DNA of 42,135 nucleotides from positions 1-42,135 of the forward strand of contig VRUB01000006.1 in NCBI GenBank assembly GCA_019456345.1, given 5' to 3'. This stretch comes from Nitrospira sp. Lineage in GTDB: Bacteria > Pseudomonadota > Gammaproteobacteria > Acidiferrobacterales > SPGG2. A program made the translations under genes and the position numbers. Below are positions 1 to 8,138 of this stretch, in pieces; the stretch's first letter is position 1; each line of letters opens with the position of its first letter. The notes under the pieces are model-generated. The model had not been told where the DNA came from and did no database searches. It saw only the letters and a list, made by a program, of their open reading frames with translations.

Positions 1-306
1 ATCAACGCCCTGTTTAATCGTTAATAAAGGAGCGTTCCAAGGAAGAGGTTTCATGCGAATTCCAGAATAAGAATAGTTTTTTCCCGAATTACCATACCAC
101 AAGGTGAGTCGAGGCAATTGCATCACTTTGCGACCGCGTTTGCTGGCGTCCTGTCTCCATTGAGCCAAAGCTAGTAACGTTTTAAAAAAGTCGTCGCTCT
201 GGGAAAGATCAAAGAATTCACGAATCAAACAAAGATCGCCATTGGGCATCTCGGGAGACTCGATCTTTATAATTTTGGGTTCCTTAAAATATTTCATTTG
301 TTGCAT
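1..306 (-). CDS. AlkB-like 2OG-Fe(II) dioxygenase, N-terminal part (runs off left edge)
   Basis: The minus strand is open from an ATG at 306 to base 1 (102 codons, no stop). The translation contains PRLTLWYGNSGKNYSYSG followed by PLPWNAPLL, which matches the substrate-lid region of AlkB/ALKBH2-type oxygenases. These repair alkylated bases in DNA or RNA by oxidative dealkylation using Fe(II) and 2-oxoglutarate. The HxD...H iron site and the Arg for 2-oxoglutarate would lie beyond the window, so activity cannot be judged. A second in-frame ATG at 297 is an alternative start; upstream the frame stays open about 23 codons to a TAG without another Met. The DNA is visibly AT-richer, with AT-rich codons, than everything right of about 430. 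This suggests recent transfer or an assembly join. Confidence 0.72.
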   Translation of the reverse strand, partial: MQQMKYFKEPKIIKIESPEMPNGDLCLIREFFDLSQSDDFFKTLLALAQWRQDASKRGRKVMQLPRLTLWYGNSGKNYSYSGIRMKPLPWNAPLLTIKQGVD

Positions 307-542
307 GCAAATATCATAAATCGGTCTTTGGGGAATCGCAATTTCAAAGGAGCGTTTGAAGTTTTCGTTTTTGGCCTAAGACATCCAAGGGAGCGATTTA
401 CGGTACACTAAGTGGTGTGCACGGATCATAGCCTTTGCGGTGAAGAGGCGGTTGCCTACGACATACGATAGCAATGCATTTGTGAGTGTAGGTGGGCTCA
501 TGGCCTACGGGGCGGACAGTTCCGCTGTCCTCAGTCCTATCG
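307..542. other. Gap across the composition change, no gene seen
   Basis: This gap separates the AT-rich AlkB fragment from the GC-rich remainder. I see no convincing short ORF, hairpin with a T run, or RNA gene. The base composition changes somewhere between about 370 and 440. Confidence 0.4.
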
Positions 543-2009
543 CTAGTCCACCCATCCCCGTTCAAGGTAATACGTCCCGCCGACGTAACTCACCGATAGA
601 TTAGCCCGATAGTCGTTCTGACCGTCGGCGGTGAAGGTCTTCTGGAACACCTCGGGGAGCAGGGCGTCGGTGTGGCCAGCGAGCGCTTCGCGCAGCACCC
701 GCCCTTGCACCGAGTCGGGCACGTCGAGGCCGAGGACAGTCAGCACGGTCGGCAGGATATCGATCACGCCTGTTGGCAATGGCGACTCGTAGTCGGCGCG
801 AAACGCATCACCGCTCATGGCGAGCCAGTTGTTGAGCTCGAACCGGTGTAGTCCCCCGTGGAGCCCGCCGCCGATAGGATAAAACGTCGAATCGTGCTGG
901 CACGAGCCCGCCACACCGTGCTCATTGATGGCATCGTCGTTGCGCAGCACCAGCCCGATGTCCGGTGCACGGCGATGCTCGATGCCCACCTGTGCGTGCG
1001 AAAGCGTGCCGTGTTTGCCCTCGCGTGTGAAAAGCGGGCCGCACCAGGACTGGGCCTGCAGCCAGCGAACGATCGCACGGGTCAGCTCCGCATCGGAGTC
1101 GCGCACGTAGATGCCACCGGCGCTGGCCAGGGCGAGCGCCGCATCCGCACCGTCCGAGACCGTCTCGCCCACAGTGAAGCCGGCCTTGGTTAATCCTGCT
1201 GTTATACCGACCGCCTCTCCCGTCACCGTGATCTGACCGTGGTCTGACATAGTAATGATCTGCAATCGATTGCCGATTCCGGACTGTTCGCGCCATTGCA
1301 GGATGCGGCCAAGCTGGGCATCGGCATGGCGCAGCGCCGCCAGGTTCGCCTCGCTGCCCAGCCCTCGGAAGTGATAGCTGTTGTCCGGCTCGCAGTACCA
1401 GACAATGGCGACATCCGGTGTCAGCTCCGGCTCGATGTAATCGAGATAAGTGTCGGTCGTATAGCTGAGCCAGCTCAGTGAAGGGATCTCGTGCTGCGGG
1501 ATTGCCCCGATCCGGTCGATTACCGCCTCGATGCGTTCGGTGGGAACGGAGGCATCCGGGCGGTGCAGTGCCAGGCGGAAGCCACCGAGCTGCTCGGCCT
1601 TGTGATGCAGCATGCGTGTGCCGCCGGGGGTACCGGAGCTGATCGCCGCCAGGCTCATACCATGATCCGCCAGGATCTCGCCCAGCACCCGCACCTCCAC
1701 CAGCTTGCCGTTGAGCTTGCGGTCGCCTTCGGCAAGCTGCGTCTCGTCGCCGGTATTGAAGAGCTTGCCCGGCGAGGCCACCGGCTCGAGGAACTTGTTG
1801 CCGACGATGCCGTGCCGCGTCGGGTAGCAGCCGGTCACGAGCGCCGCCTGGTTGACGCGGGTCTCGGTGGGGAAGGTCGCGCGGCTGTGGGCGCAGCGCG
1901 CCCCCTCCCGCGCAAACGCCGTCAGGTTTGGCATGAGCTCGGGCGTGACCATGTCGGGTCGCAAGCCATCAAAGCTGACGATCAGGACCCTTCGACGTTG
2001 TTCGGTCAT
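543..2009 (-). CDS. Alkaline phosphatase-superfamily phosphodiesterase / nucleotide pyrophosphatase
   Basis: 488 aa enzyme of the type I phosphodiesterase/nucleotide pyrophosphatase branch of the alkaline phosphatase superfamily, which hydrolyses phosphodiester or phosphonate bonds with two metal ions (usually Zn). Visible landmarks are the first metal Asp in VSFDGLRPD (residue 14), the nucleophile region FPTETRVN with Thr50 as likely nucleophile, the SDHGQ metal motif near residue 260, and a late GLHGGLHR histidine motif. I place the start at the ATG at 2009 because GGAG lies about 6 nt upstream; an in-frame ATG seven codons earlier (2030) has no ribosome site. There is no signal peptide, so the protein is probably cytoplasmic. 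It stands alone on the minus strand and its substrate cannot be predicted. Confidence 0.85.
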   Translation of the reverse strand: MTEQRRRVLIVSFDGLRPDMVTPELMPNLTAFAREGARCAHSRATFPTETRVNQAALVTGCYPTRHGIVGNKFLEPVASPGKLFNTGDETQLAEGDRKLNGKLVEVRVLGEILADHGMSLAAISSGTPGGTRMLHHKAEQLGGFRLALHRPDASVPTERIEAVIDRIGAIPQHEIPSLSWLSYTTDTYLDYIEPELTPDVAIVWYCEPDNSYHFRGLGSEANLAALRHADAQLGRILQWREQSGIGNRLQIITMSDHGQITVTGEAVGITAGLTKAGFTVGETVSDGADAALALASAGGIYVRDSDAELTRAIVRWLQAQSWCGPLFTREGKHGTLSHAQVGIEHRRAPDIGLVLRNDDAINEHGVAGSCQHDSTFYPIGGGLHGGLHRFELNNWLAMSGDAFRADYESPLPTGVIDILPTVLTVLGLDVPDSVQGRVLREALAGHTDALLPEVFQKTFTADGQNDYRANLSVSYVGGTYYLERGWVD

Positions 2010-2035
2010 TACAAGCTCCGTGAAATGCACTCGAA

Positions 2036-2076
2036 GAAACGCACAGAGCGCAGAGGCGCAGAGTACGCAGAGTGTC
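2036..2076. repeat. CACAGAG/CGCAGAG-type degenerate intergenic repeat
   Basis: Upstream of the phosphodiesterase gene a short period of about 8-9 nt recurs (CACAGAG, CGCAGAG, CGCAGAG, CGCAGAG). The same motif family occurs at 17769-17905 and 26428-26645, always between genes. Confidence 0.55.
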
Positions 2077-2175
2077 TATCGTCTAATAGGTTCTGCATCG
2101 CTGGCACCATGGCGACCACTTCGTTACCAATGTCTGCATACGATGTTATGCGCACCATCCACTTGAGATGACTGG

Positions 2176-3204
2176 TTAAGATAACAAGGTCTTGAGCGAT
2201 TCCAGTACATCATTGGGGACATCGATACCGTCGGCCTCAGCCTTGGCGGCACGCTCGCTCTCGATCTCGCCCGGCAGGTAGATCTTTGCGCCCGGCTCGC
2301 CGGATTGTTTTATCAGCGAGCGAAACTCCTCGATCCGCGTAACGTATTCCTCGTGATCACTGATGCGGCCGATGTCCGCGGCTACGATGGTAAAGCACGT
2401 GCCCGCCTTCCCGCTGAGATCCGTGGCTTGCCTGAGCTCGGTGAGAATACTCCCGCCTGCCACCACGCCCGACAGCAGGTCGATCATGACGGCCAACCCG
2501 TAGCCCTTGGGGCCGCCGAGCGAGGCGAGCGTACCTTTAAGTGCCGTCTCCGGATCGGTCGTCGGATTACCGTCGATGTCCAATGCCAGGCCAGGCGGCA
2601 GGGTTTTCCCTTCGGCCTTGGCCCGCCGGATCTTCCCGCGCGCGACGGTAGTCGTTGCCATGTCGAGCACGATCGGTTCACCCTGCGCCGGCGCTGCGAT
2701 GGACAACGGGTTCGTCCCCAGCGTCGCGCGCTTACCTCCGTAAGCCGCTACGGCCGGGGAGGCGTTCGTTATGACGATGCCAACCAGACCGCGTTGCGCG
2801 AGCCGGTGCGAGTAGTATCCCGCCATCCCGAAGTGATTGCTATTGCGTACACTGACCCAGCACATTCCGTGGTCGCGCGCACGGTCCGTCGCCAGCTCCA
2901 CCGCGTCTACAGCGGCAACGGCACCGAAGCCGTTGTGCCCATCGAGCAGCACCAGGGTCTGTCCGTCCTTGACGATTTCCGGTCTCGCGTTGGGGTCAAG
3001 CAGGCCTTTGTGGACACGTGCGACGTAGGACGGAAGACGCGTCAGGCCATGGGTAACCACACCGCGTTTGTCCGCTTCCACCAGGACGTCGGTGACGACG
3101 GTGGCAAGCTCCGCCTCGACCCCGTGCCTTATGAGTATTTCGCGGCCGAGCGCATGCCAGATCCGGACATCGATCCTGCCCTGGTCATTCAGCTCTAGCA
3201 ACAT
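2176..3204 (-). CDS. Ldh2/malate-lactate-type NAD(P)-dependent 2-hydroxyacid dehydrogenase
   Basis: 342 aa member of the Ldh_2 (YlbC/AllD/ComC/sulfolactate dehydrogenase) family, which oxidises L- or R-configured 2-hydroxy acids such as malate, ureidoglycolate or sulfolactate with NAD(P) in a non-Rossmann fold. Family features are THGLTRLPSYV near the N-terminus, the catalytic-His motif RNSNHFGMAG, GTNPLSIAAPA, VLDMATTTVARGKI, and GGPKGYGLAVMIDLLSG in the second half. The likely start is the ATG at 3204 (MLLELND), which fits the family N-terminus. An ORF extension upstream to 3276 is poor coding sequence and was dropped. It is divergent from the D-2-hydroxyacid dehydrogenase at 3440, so two stereochemically different 2-hydroxyacid dehydrogenases share one promoter gap. 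The exact substrate is not predictable. Confidence 0.85.
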   Translation of the reverse strand: MLLELNDQGRIDVRIWHALGREILIRHGVEAELATVVTDVLVEADKRGVVTHGLTRLPSYVARVHKGLLDPNARPEIVKDGQTLVLLDGHNGFGAVAAVDAVELATDRARDHGMCWVSVRNSNHFGMAGYYSHRLAQRGLVGIVITNASPAVAAYGGKRATLGTNPLSIAAPAQGEPIVLDMATTTVARGKIRRAKAEGKTLPPGLALDIDGNPTTDPETALKGTLASLGGPKGYGLAVMIDLLSGVVAGGSILTELRQATDLSGKAGTCFTIVAADIGRISDHEEYVTRIEEFRSLIKQSGEPGAKIYLPGEIESERAAKAEADGIDVPNDVLESLKTLLS

Positions 3205-3352
3205 GGGCCAATTTCCCCTCTGGCGGCGACGCACCTGGATTGCGGGGGTGCCCGCACCCGGGCGCGCCCCCGGCAATGTAACAAAAATCCGCTGCCAGCG
3301 GTGCTATCGCGCTTATATTCCGGCATGATGCCAAGCATTTCCGCAACATTAT

Positions 3353-3382
3353 TTGCGAATGTTTGGGGCGTGACTATATAGT
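3353..3382 (+). promoter_or_regulatory. Candidate sigma70 promoter for the 3440 gene
   Basis: TTGCGA (3353-3358), an 18-nt spacer and TATAGT (3377-3382; the overlapping TATATA gives 16 nt) lie about 60 nt upstream of the start codon in a divergent gene gap. This is assigned from pattern only. Confidence 0.4.
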
Positions 3383-3439
3383 TGGGGCCTGGCCCGGCGG
3401 TTTCGTCCGGGCCATTCAACGTGCGGGAGGAGGAGGCGA

Positions 3440-4396
3440 ATGGCAACCCGCGTTGCGATTCTCGATGATTACCAGAATATTGCGCTCGACTCGGCCGACT
3501 GGAAAAGCCTGCCGTCGGATGTCGAGCTCGTCGTGTTCAATCAGTATATCAAGGATGAAAATGCCGTCGCCCGCGCACTGGCGGACTTTGACGTGGTCGT
3601 GGCCATGCGGGAGCGCACGCCGTTTCCGGCATCCTTGATCGAGAAACTGCCGAACCTCAAGCTCCTGGTCACCACCGGCATGCGCAATCTCGCCATCGAC
3701 ATGGACGCCGCGCGCAAGCGTGGGCTCCCGGTCTGTGGTACTGGGTTGCTGCCGTATCCGGCATTCGAGCACACCTGGGCCTTGATCCTGGCGCTTTTCA
3801 AGCAAATCCCGCGCGAGGATCGAACCATGCACGAAGGAGGCTGGCAGTCGGCTATATCGGTAGGACTGCGGGACAAGACACTGGGCGTTGTAGGCCTTGG
3901 CAAGCTGGGGCAGCAAGTCGCGAAAATAGGGCTGGCCTTCGGCATGAAAATCATTGCCTGGAGCCAGAACCTGAGCGAGGAGCGCGCCAAGGAATGCGGC
4001 GCCGTCAGGGTCGATAAGAATAAGCTGTTCGCCGACTCCGATGTGGTGACGATCCACCTGGTACTGAGCGAGCGAACACGAGGTCTGGTGGGGCGGCGCG
4101 AGCTTGCACTCATGAAACCCAGTGCGTTTCTGGTCAATACGTCGCGCGGTCCTATTGTCGATGAGGCCGCACTGATCGATGCGCTCGAGCGGCGCGCCAT
4201 CGCGGGCGCCGGTATCGACGTCTATAATGTCGAACCGCTGCCGCCCGATCATCCCCTGCGCAAGCTGGATAACGCTGTGCTTACCGGCCACACCGGTTAT
4301 GTCATGCGAGAGGTGTACACGCTCGCCTACGGCGAGGCGGTCGAGGACATCAAGGCGTGGCTGGAGGGTAAGCCGGTAAGGGTTTTAAACGCATAA
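3440..4396 (+). CDS. D-isomer-specific 2-hydroxyacid dehydrogenase
   Basis: 318 aa NAD(P)-dependent dehydrogenase of the PGDH/formate-dehydrogenase-like family, reducing 2-oxo acids to D-2-hydroxy acids or the reverse. The N-terminal substrate domain is followed by the Rossmann nucleotide site VGLGKLGQQVAKIG near residues 150-165. The catalytic Arg lies in LVNTSRGPIVDE, the Glu region in GAGIDVYNVEPLP, and the acid/base His in LTGHTGY. The start is secure: GGAGGAGG sits a few nt before the ATG. The divergent Ldh2-type enzyme at 2176-3204 acts on the opposite stereochemical class, so the pair could racemise or interconvert a 2-hydroxy acid through its 2-oxo form (inference). Confidence 0.88.
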   Translation: MATRVAILDDYQNIALDSADWKSLPSDVELVVFNQYIKDENAVARALADFDVVVAMRERTPFPASLIEKLPNLKLLVTTGMRNLAIDMDAARKRGLPVCGTGLLPYPAFEHTWALILALFKQIPREDRTMHEGGWQSAISVGLRDKTLGVVGLGKLGQQVAKIGLAFGMKIIAWSQNLSEERAKECGAVRVDKNKLFADSDVVTIHLVLSERTRGLVGRRELALMKPSAFLVNTSRGPIVDEAALIDALERRAIAGAGIDVYNVEPLPPDHPLRKLDNAVLTGHTGYVMREVYTLAYGEAVEDIKAWLEGKPVRVLNA

Positions 4397-4480
4397 GGCG
4401 AGGTCCAAGGTGCAAGGAACTTCATTCAGACCAAAGACTAGAGACTCGAGACTGTAGGCTGGAGGCAAAGACGGTTAGAC
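4397..4480. repeat. GGTCCAAGGTGCAAGG / GACTAGAGACTCGAGACT degenerate repeat
   Basis: The gap before the HAD gene opens with tandem-like words (AGGTCCAAGGTGCAAGG, then AGACTAGAGACTCGAGACTG). A GGTCCAAGATACAAG relative occurs in the other orientation near 22361-22392. It resembles the short-period intergenic repeats elsewhere in the window. Confidence 0.45.
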
Positions 4481-4525
4481 CAGAGTGGCGGCATCCGGGC
4501 TGAGCCAGTGGGATGAGGCAGACGT

Positions 4526-5239
4526 ATGGATGTATCCAATGTCAAAGCGCTAACATTCGACGTCTTCGGGACCGTGGTCGACTGGCGCAGCAGCATCATT
4601 CGCGAGGGCGAGGCGCTCGGGCGCCGTAAGGATATCAAAGTGGACTGGGCCAAGTTCGTCGACGCTTGGCGCGCCGGCTACGAGCCAGCCATGGCTAGAG
4701 TACGAGACGGCGAGCTACCATGGACCAAGCTCGACGACCTGCACCGCGCGAATCTCGATCAGTTGCTCGTCGAGTTCGGTATCGGTGGTTTTAGCGAAGA
4801 CGAAATCGACCATCTAAACCGCGGCTGGCACCGGCTCGATCCCTGGCCCGATACGGTCGAAGGGCTCAATCGTTTGCGCCGTAAGTACATTCTGGCGACA
4901 CTGTCCAATGGTAACGTGGCGCTGTTGGTGAACATGGCGAAGCGTGCGGGGTTGCCGTGGGATGCGATCCTGGGTCCTGAGGTTGCGCGGCACTATAAGC
5001 CACAGCCGGAGGCTTACCTGAGCACAGCAGACTACCTAGGCCTTCAGCCGGGCCAGTGCATGATGGTGGCCGCGCACAATCACGATCTGGTTGCGGCCAG
5101 CCGGCTCGGTTTTCGCACCGCGTTCGTCGCCCGGCTCACCGAATACGGGCCGAATCAGACCAAGGATCTGAAGGCCGAGCACGAGTTCGATATCGTAGCA
5201 GAGAGCTTTGTCGATCTGGCGGACAAGCTCGGCTGCTGA
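4526..5239 (+). CDS. HAD superfamily hydrolase, 2-haloacid dehalogenase type II-like
   Basis: 237 aa HAD-fold hydrolase of the haloacid dehalogenase type II group. The nucleophilic Asp is Asp12 in LTFDVFGTVVDW; motif II is the Ser in LATLSNGN, and motif III the Lys in RHYKPQPEAY. Motif IV reads MVAAHNHDLVAA, where characterised L-2-haloacid dehalogenases have a Ser-Ser-Asn-x-x-Asp pattern; by hand alignment the Ser and Asn positions are Ala and His. The gene may therefore encode a phosphatase or a dehalogenase-like enzyme rather than a true dehalogenase. The ATG at 4526 follows a weak GAGG. It lies 28 nt upstream of a crotonase gene on the same strand, so co-transcription is likely. Confidence 0.82.
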   Translation: MDVSNVKALTFDVFGTVVDWRSSIIREGEALGRRKDIKVDWAKFVDAWRAGYEPAMARVRDGELPWTKLDDLHRANLDQLLVEFGIGGFSEDEIDHLNRGWHRLDPWPDTVEGLNRLRRKYILATLSNGNVALLVNMAKRAGLPWDAILGPEVARHYKPQPEAYLSTADYLGLQPGQCMMVAAHNHDLVAASRLGFRTAFVARLTEYGPNQTKDLKAEHEFDIVAESFVDLADKLGC

Positions 5240-5267
5240 TACCAAGCGGAGGCCATAAGTTCACAAC

Positions 5268-6047
5268 ATGCCCAACACAATCATTGTCACTCGGGACGGG
5301 CCCATCGCCACCGTCACGCTTAACAATCCTGCAAAGCGCAATGCCCTGACCAAGGCTGCCTGGGTGCGCCTGGCCGAAATTATGGGAGATCTCTCCGCCG
5401 AAGAAGCCCTGTGCTGCGTGATTATTCGCGGCGCCGGGAACGAGGCATTCGCGGCGGGGGCGGACATCTCCGAGTTTCCATCAGAGCGGGTGAATGCCGT
5501 GCAGGCGAAGAGCTACGGCGAGGCCGTCTCCGATGCCATTCACGCCATCCTCGAATGTCGCCATCCCACTGTGGCGATGATCCAGGGTGCCTGTGCTGGC
5601 GGCGGGCTGGAGATTGCTTGCGCATGTGATCTGCGCATCAGTGCTGAATCGGGCCGGTTCGGCGTGCCCATCAACCGCATCGGTCACGCGCTGGCCTATC
5701 CCGAGATGAAAGTCGTTCAAAGTGTCGTCGGGCGTGCGCTGGTGCTGGAGATCCTGCTCGAGGGGCGTATCCTCGGCGCTGAGGAGGCGCAGCGGCGCGG
5801 GCTGGTCAATCGCGTGGTGGCTGATGACCGGATCGAGTCGGAGGTCTACGCGGCGGCCGAGCGCATTGCCGGCGGAGCACCGTTGGCCGCGCGCGCTAAC
5901 AAGAAGTTCGCCCGTCGTCTGACCGACCCCGCCCCGCTCAGCCAAGAGGAGATCGACGAGAGCTATGCGCTTTGTGATTCGGAAGATTATAAAGAAGGTG
6001 TACAGGCGTTTCTTGCCAAGCGCCAACCTGTTTTCAAGGGTCGATGA
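5268..6047 (+). CDS. Enoyl-CoA hydratase/isomerase family protein (crotonase fold)
   Basis: 259 aa crotonase-fold protein acting on acyl-CoA thioesters. The oxyanion-hole region AFAAGADISEF (61-70) and the motif CAGGGLEIACACDLR (109-123) are typical; Glu115 matches the first catalytic Glu (Glu144 of rat hydratase). The second catalytic Glu, normally in a PE motif about 20 residues later, is missing: the segment reads FGVPINRIGHAL. Classical syn-hydration is therefore uncertain, and isomerase, hydrolase, decarboxylase or lyase activity is possible. The gene follows the HAD gene closely. It is similar in layout to the second crotonase at 30055-30849. Confidence 0.87.
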   Translation: MPNTIIVTRDGPIATVTLNNPAKRNALTKAAWVRLAEIMGDLSAEEALCCVIIRGAGNEAFAAGADISEFPSERVNAVQAKSYGEAVSDAIHAILECRHPTVAMIQGACAGGGLEIACACDLRISAESGRFGVPINRIGHALAYPEMKVVQSVVGRALVLEILLEGRILGAEEAQRRGLVNRVVADDRIESEVYAAAERIAGGAPLAARANKKFARRLTDPAPLSQEEIDESYALCDSEDYKEGVQAFLAKRQPVFKGR

Positions 6048-6147
6048 TCCTGAGGACTGAGGGCCGAGGACTGAGGACTCAGCACCTAAGGCACCGCACC
6101 CGGAATGGCCTGAAGCACTTAGTCCAAAGTCCTGAGTCCTGAGAGAA
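6048..6147. repeat. GAGGACTGAGGACT inverted repeat element
   Basis: The gap between the crotonase and EamA genes begins with CTGAGGACTGAGGGCCGAGGACTGAGGACTCAG-like short-period repeats (described, about 6050-6082). It ends with the opposite orientation (AGTCCTGAGTCCTGAG, about 6127-6143). The two arms could fold into a long imperfect hairpin just before the EamA start codon. Confidence 0.5.
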
Positions 6148-6149
6148 TC

Positions 6150-6992
6150 GTGCCGCCCGAGATCATCTTTGCGCTTTTCTCACTCGGGTTTCTGGGTATC
6201 AGCGATTTTCTCTACAAGTGGGGCCAGCCGTGGGGCCTACGCAGCGGCCCGTTCATGTTGCTGCAGAACCTCGCCTACCTACCGACCGCCTTGACCCTCG
6301 CCTACCTGCGCGACGAGATGGCCTGGTCGGCGGGGATCTGGTTCGGGCTGTTGAACGGTCTCCTTGCTTTCACTGCGTTTTTGTTCGTGCTGTTGGCCTT
6401 GCGCCGGGGGGAGGCCGTAACTCTTACACCCGTGGTGCGCTTGAACTTTGCCGTTACCGTGCTGCTGACGATTACCCTGCTGGGTGAGGAAATCAACGTA
6501 ATCAAGGGTATCGCGCTGGTCTTGGCGGCGCTGGCTGTGCTTGCGGCGAGCGGGGGCGCGTTATCGGCCGGGGGCGATCGCCGCTCCTTATGGTTGGCGC
6601 TGAGTGCCATGTGTTTGTTCGGTTTTATCGGCTTGTTCTACAAGTTGGGTATCAACATGGGAGCCCCACCGGCGGCTATGGTGGTCGCCCAGAGCGTAGG
6701 CGTCTTTTGCGTGGCGTTGCCGTTTGCCATCTGGCAGGGCGACCCGTTGCCGCGCAGAGGTGTTCCATTTTGGTTGCCGCTCGCCTGTGGAATTCTTACC
6801 GCCAGCAGTTATGTTGCACTTGCCATTGCAATGAAGTACGGCGACGCGGTCGTCGTTGCCCCGATCGCTCAGCTCAGCTTCGTGCTTACTGCCGCGCTCG
6901 CAGTCGCGTTTCTACGCGAACGCTTGACGTTGAAAAAGGGAGTTGCGGTGGTGCTCGCCGTACTTACGGTGGTGCTGTTTGCCAGCGGATGA
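6150..6992 (+). CDS. EamA/DMT-superfamily transporter
   Basis: 280 aa integral membrane protein of the drug/metabolite transporter superfamily with two EamA repeats, about ten hydrophobic segments and few charged residues. The end of each repeat carries the usual signature: VVRLNFAVTVLLTITLLGEE in the first half, and VAPIAQLSFVLTAALAVAFL followed by RERLT in the second. Such proteins usually export or import small metabolites across the inner membrane; the substrate is unknown. The start is a GTG at 6150 directly after the GAGGACT repeat element, with GAGAGA as a weak ribosome site. Its place beside the lyase at 7149 suggests transport of an organic acid or amino acid, but that is inference. 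Confidence 0.83.
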   Translation: MPPEIIFALFSLGFLGISDFLYKWGQPWGLRSGPFMLLQNLAYLPTALTLAYLRDEMAWSAGIWFGLLNGLLAFTAFLFVLLALRRGEAVTLTPVVRLNFAVTVLLTITLLGEEINVIKGIALVLAALAVLAASGGALSAGGDRRSLWLALSAMCLFGFIGLFYKLGINMGAPPAAMVVAQSVGVFCVALPFAIWQGDPLPRRGVPFWLPLACGILTASSYVALAIAMKYGDAVVVAPIAQLSFVLTAALAVAFLRERLTLKKGVAVVLAVLTVVLFASG

Positions 6993-7148
6993 CAACCGGG
7001 TCAGGACGGCGCAGCGCTGCGTGCACTAACCAACTTGGCGAAATTGTTGTATTGTTGGCCAGCTACTCGCGTGGTCATTGGGCGATCCAGGAGATGGGGT
7101 AATGTGTAGAGATCAAATAGTCGTACGAGTTTCATTCGGAGGTGCGCA

Positions 7149-8006
7149 GTGAGCCCGGCCGCACGCTTACGCGCGCTCCTGGCCGAGCCGGGGATCATTA
7201 TCATGCCCGGTTGCTTCGATGCGATGTCGGCCAGGCTCATCGAGCGCGCCGGTTTCCCGGCCGCCTTCATGGGGGGGTTCGCGGTGTCCGCCGCGCGTAT
7301 CGGCATGCCCGATACCGGCTTGATCTCTTATGCCGAGATGGTCGATCAGGGGCGTGACATCTGTCATGCCGTCGCCATTCCCGTTATCGGCGACGGCGAC
7401 ACCGGTTACGGCAACCCGCTCAATGTGCAACGCACGGTGCGCGGCTACGCTGATGCCGGGTTCGCGTGCATCATGATCGAGGACCAAGTGGCACCCAAGC
7501 GCTGTGGTCACACTCGTGGCAAGCAAACGGTGGATCGCGAGCAGGCCTTTGCGCGCATCCAGCCCGCGATCGACGCGCGCAATGGCGGTGCCGAAATTCT
7601 CATCATGGCGCGCACCGATGCCAACGCCACGGAGGGTCTGGACGAAGCGATCATTCGTGCTCGCACATTTGTCGAGATGGGCGTCGATATCACGTTCCTG
7701 GAGGCGCCGCGCGACGAGGATGAGATGCGCGCCTATTGTGAAGGCGTACCTGGCCCCAAGATGGCCAACATGGTCGAGCAGGGTGATACGCCAGTACTGC
7801 CGTCGGAGCGGCTCGCGGCGATTGGTTACAAGATCGTGATCTACCCGATCACGCTGATGCTTGCCGGTATGCGTGCAATGGAGGACGCGTTGTCTGCGAT
7901 CAAAGCCGGCCGTTCGCCGGAGGGCCTGGCGGAGTTTGCGCATCTGCGCGAGATCGTCGGCTTTCCGCAGTACTACGAGGCGGAGAAGAAGTACGCAGTG
8001 GATTGA
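7149..8006 (+). CDS. Isocitrate lyase/PEP mutase family lyase (2-methylisocitrate or dimethylmalate lyase-like)
   Basis: 285 aa TIM-barrel enzyme of the isocitrate lyase/PEP mutase superfamily. The KRCGH signature (117-121) carries the catalytic Cys119 of the C-C lyases, and GDGDTGYGN (81-89) supplies Mg-binding Asp residues. That combination favours cleavage of a 2-hydroxy or 3-hydroxy dicarboxylate to pyruvate, glyoxylate or propionate (2-methylisocitrate lyase, 2,3-dimethylmalate lyase, oxaloacetate hydrolase-like) over phosphonate mutases. Start: GTG at 7149 with an excellent GGAGGT five nt upstream. Together with the aconitase-type pair at 16510-18423 it resembles the Dml plus DmdAB steps of nicotinate fermentation. 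No other gene specific to that pathway is seen, so the substrate stays open. Confidence 0.87.
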   Translation: MSPAARLRALLAEPGIIIMPGCFDAMSARLIERAGFPAAFMGGFAVSAARIGMPDTGLISYAEMVDQGRDICHAVAIPVIGDGDTGYGNPLNVQRTVRGYADAGFACIMIEDQVAPKRCGHTRGKQTVDREQAFARIQPAIDARNGGAEILIMARTDANATEGLDEAIIRARTFVEMGVDITFLEAPRDEDEMRAYCEGVPGPKMANMVEQGDTPVLPSERLAAIGYKIVIYPITLMLAGMRAMEDALSAIKAGRSPEGLAEFAHLREIVGFPQYYEAEKKYAVD

Positions 8007-8138
8007 TCCGAGTCGCAACTGGCGGGCTATTAACCGCAGCCGCAGACAGCTCACGTGAAGCGCAGCGCGGCGGTATCACCGCGCGGCCCCGGAGCTTTGC
8101 CAGTCGCCTTGGGCTGACACCGGTGCGCTTTCGTATCG

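Noticed and set aside
1491-2171. 226-residue plus-strand frame over the phosphodiesterase and its upstream repeat
   Set aside because: No ribosome site or motifs, and antisense to a well-supported gene.
3416-4291. 291-residue open frame on the minus strand over the D-2-hydroxyacid dehydrogenase
   Set aside because: Antisense shadow of a gene with a perfect ribosome site and catalytic motifs; no motif of its own.
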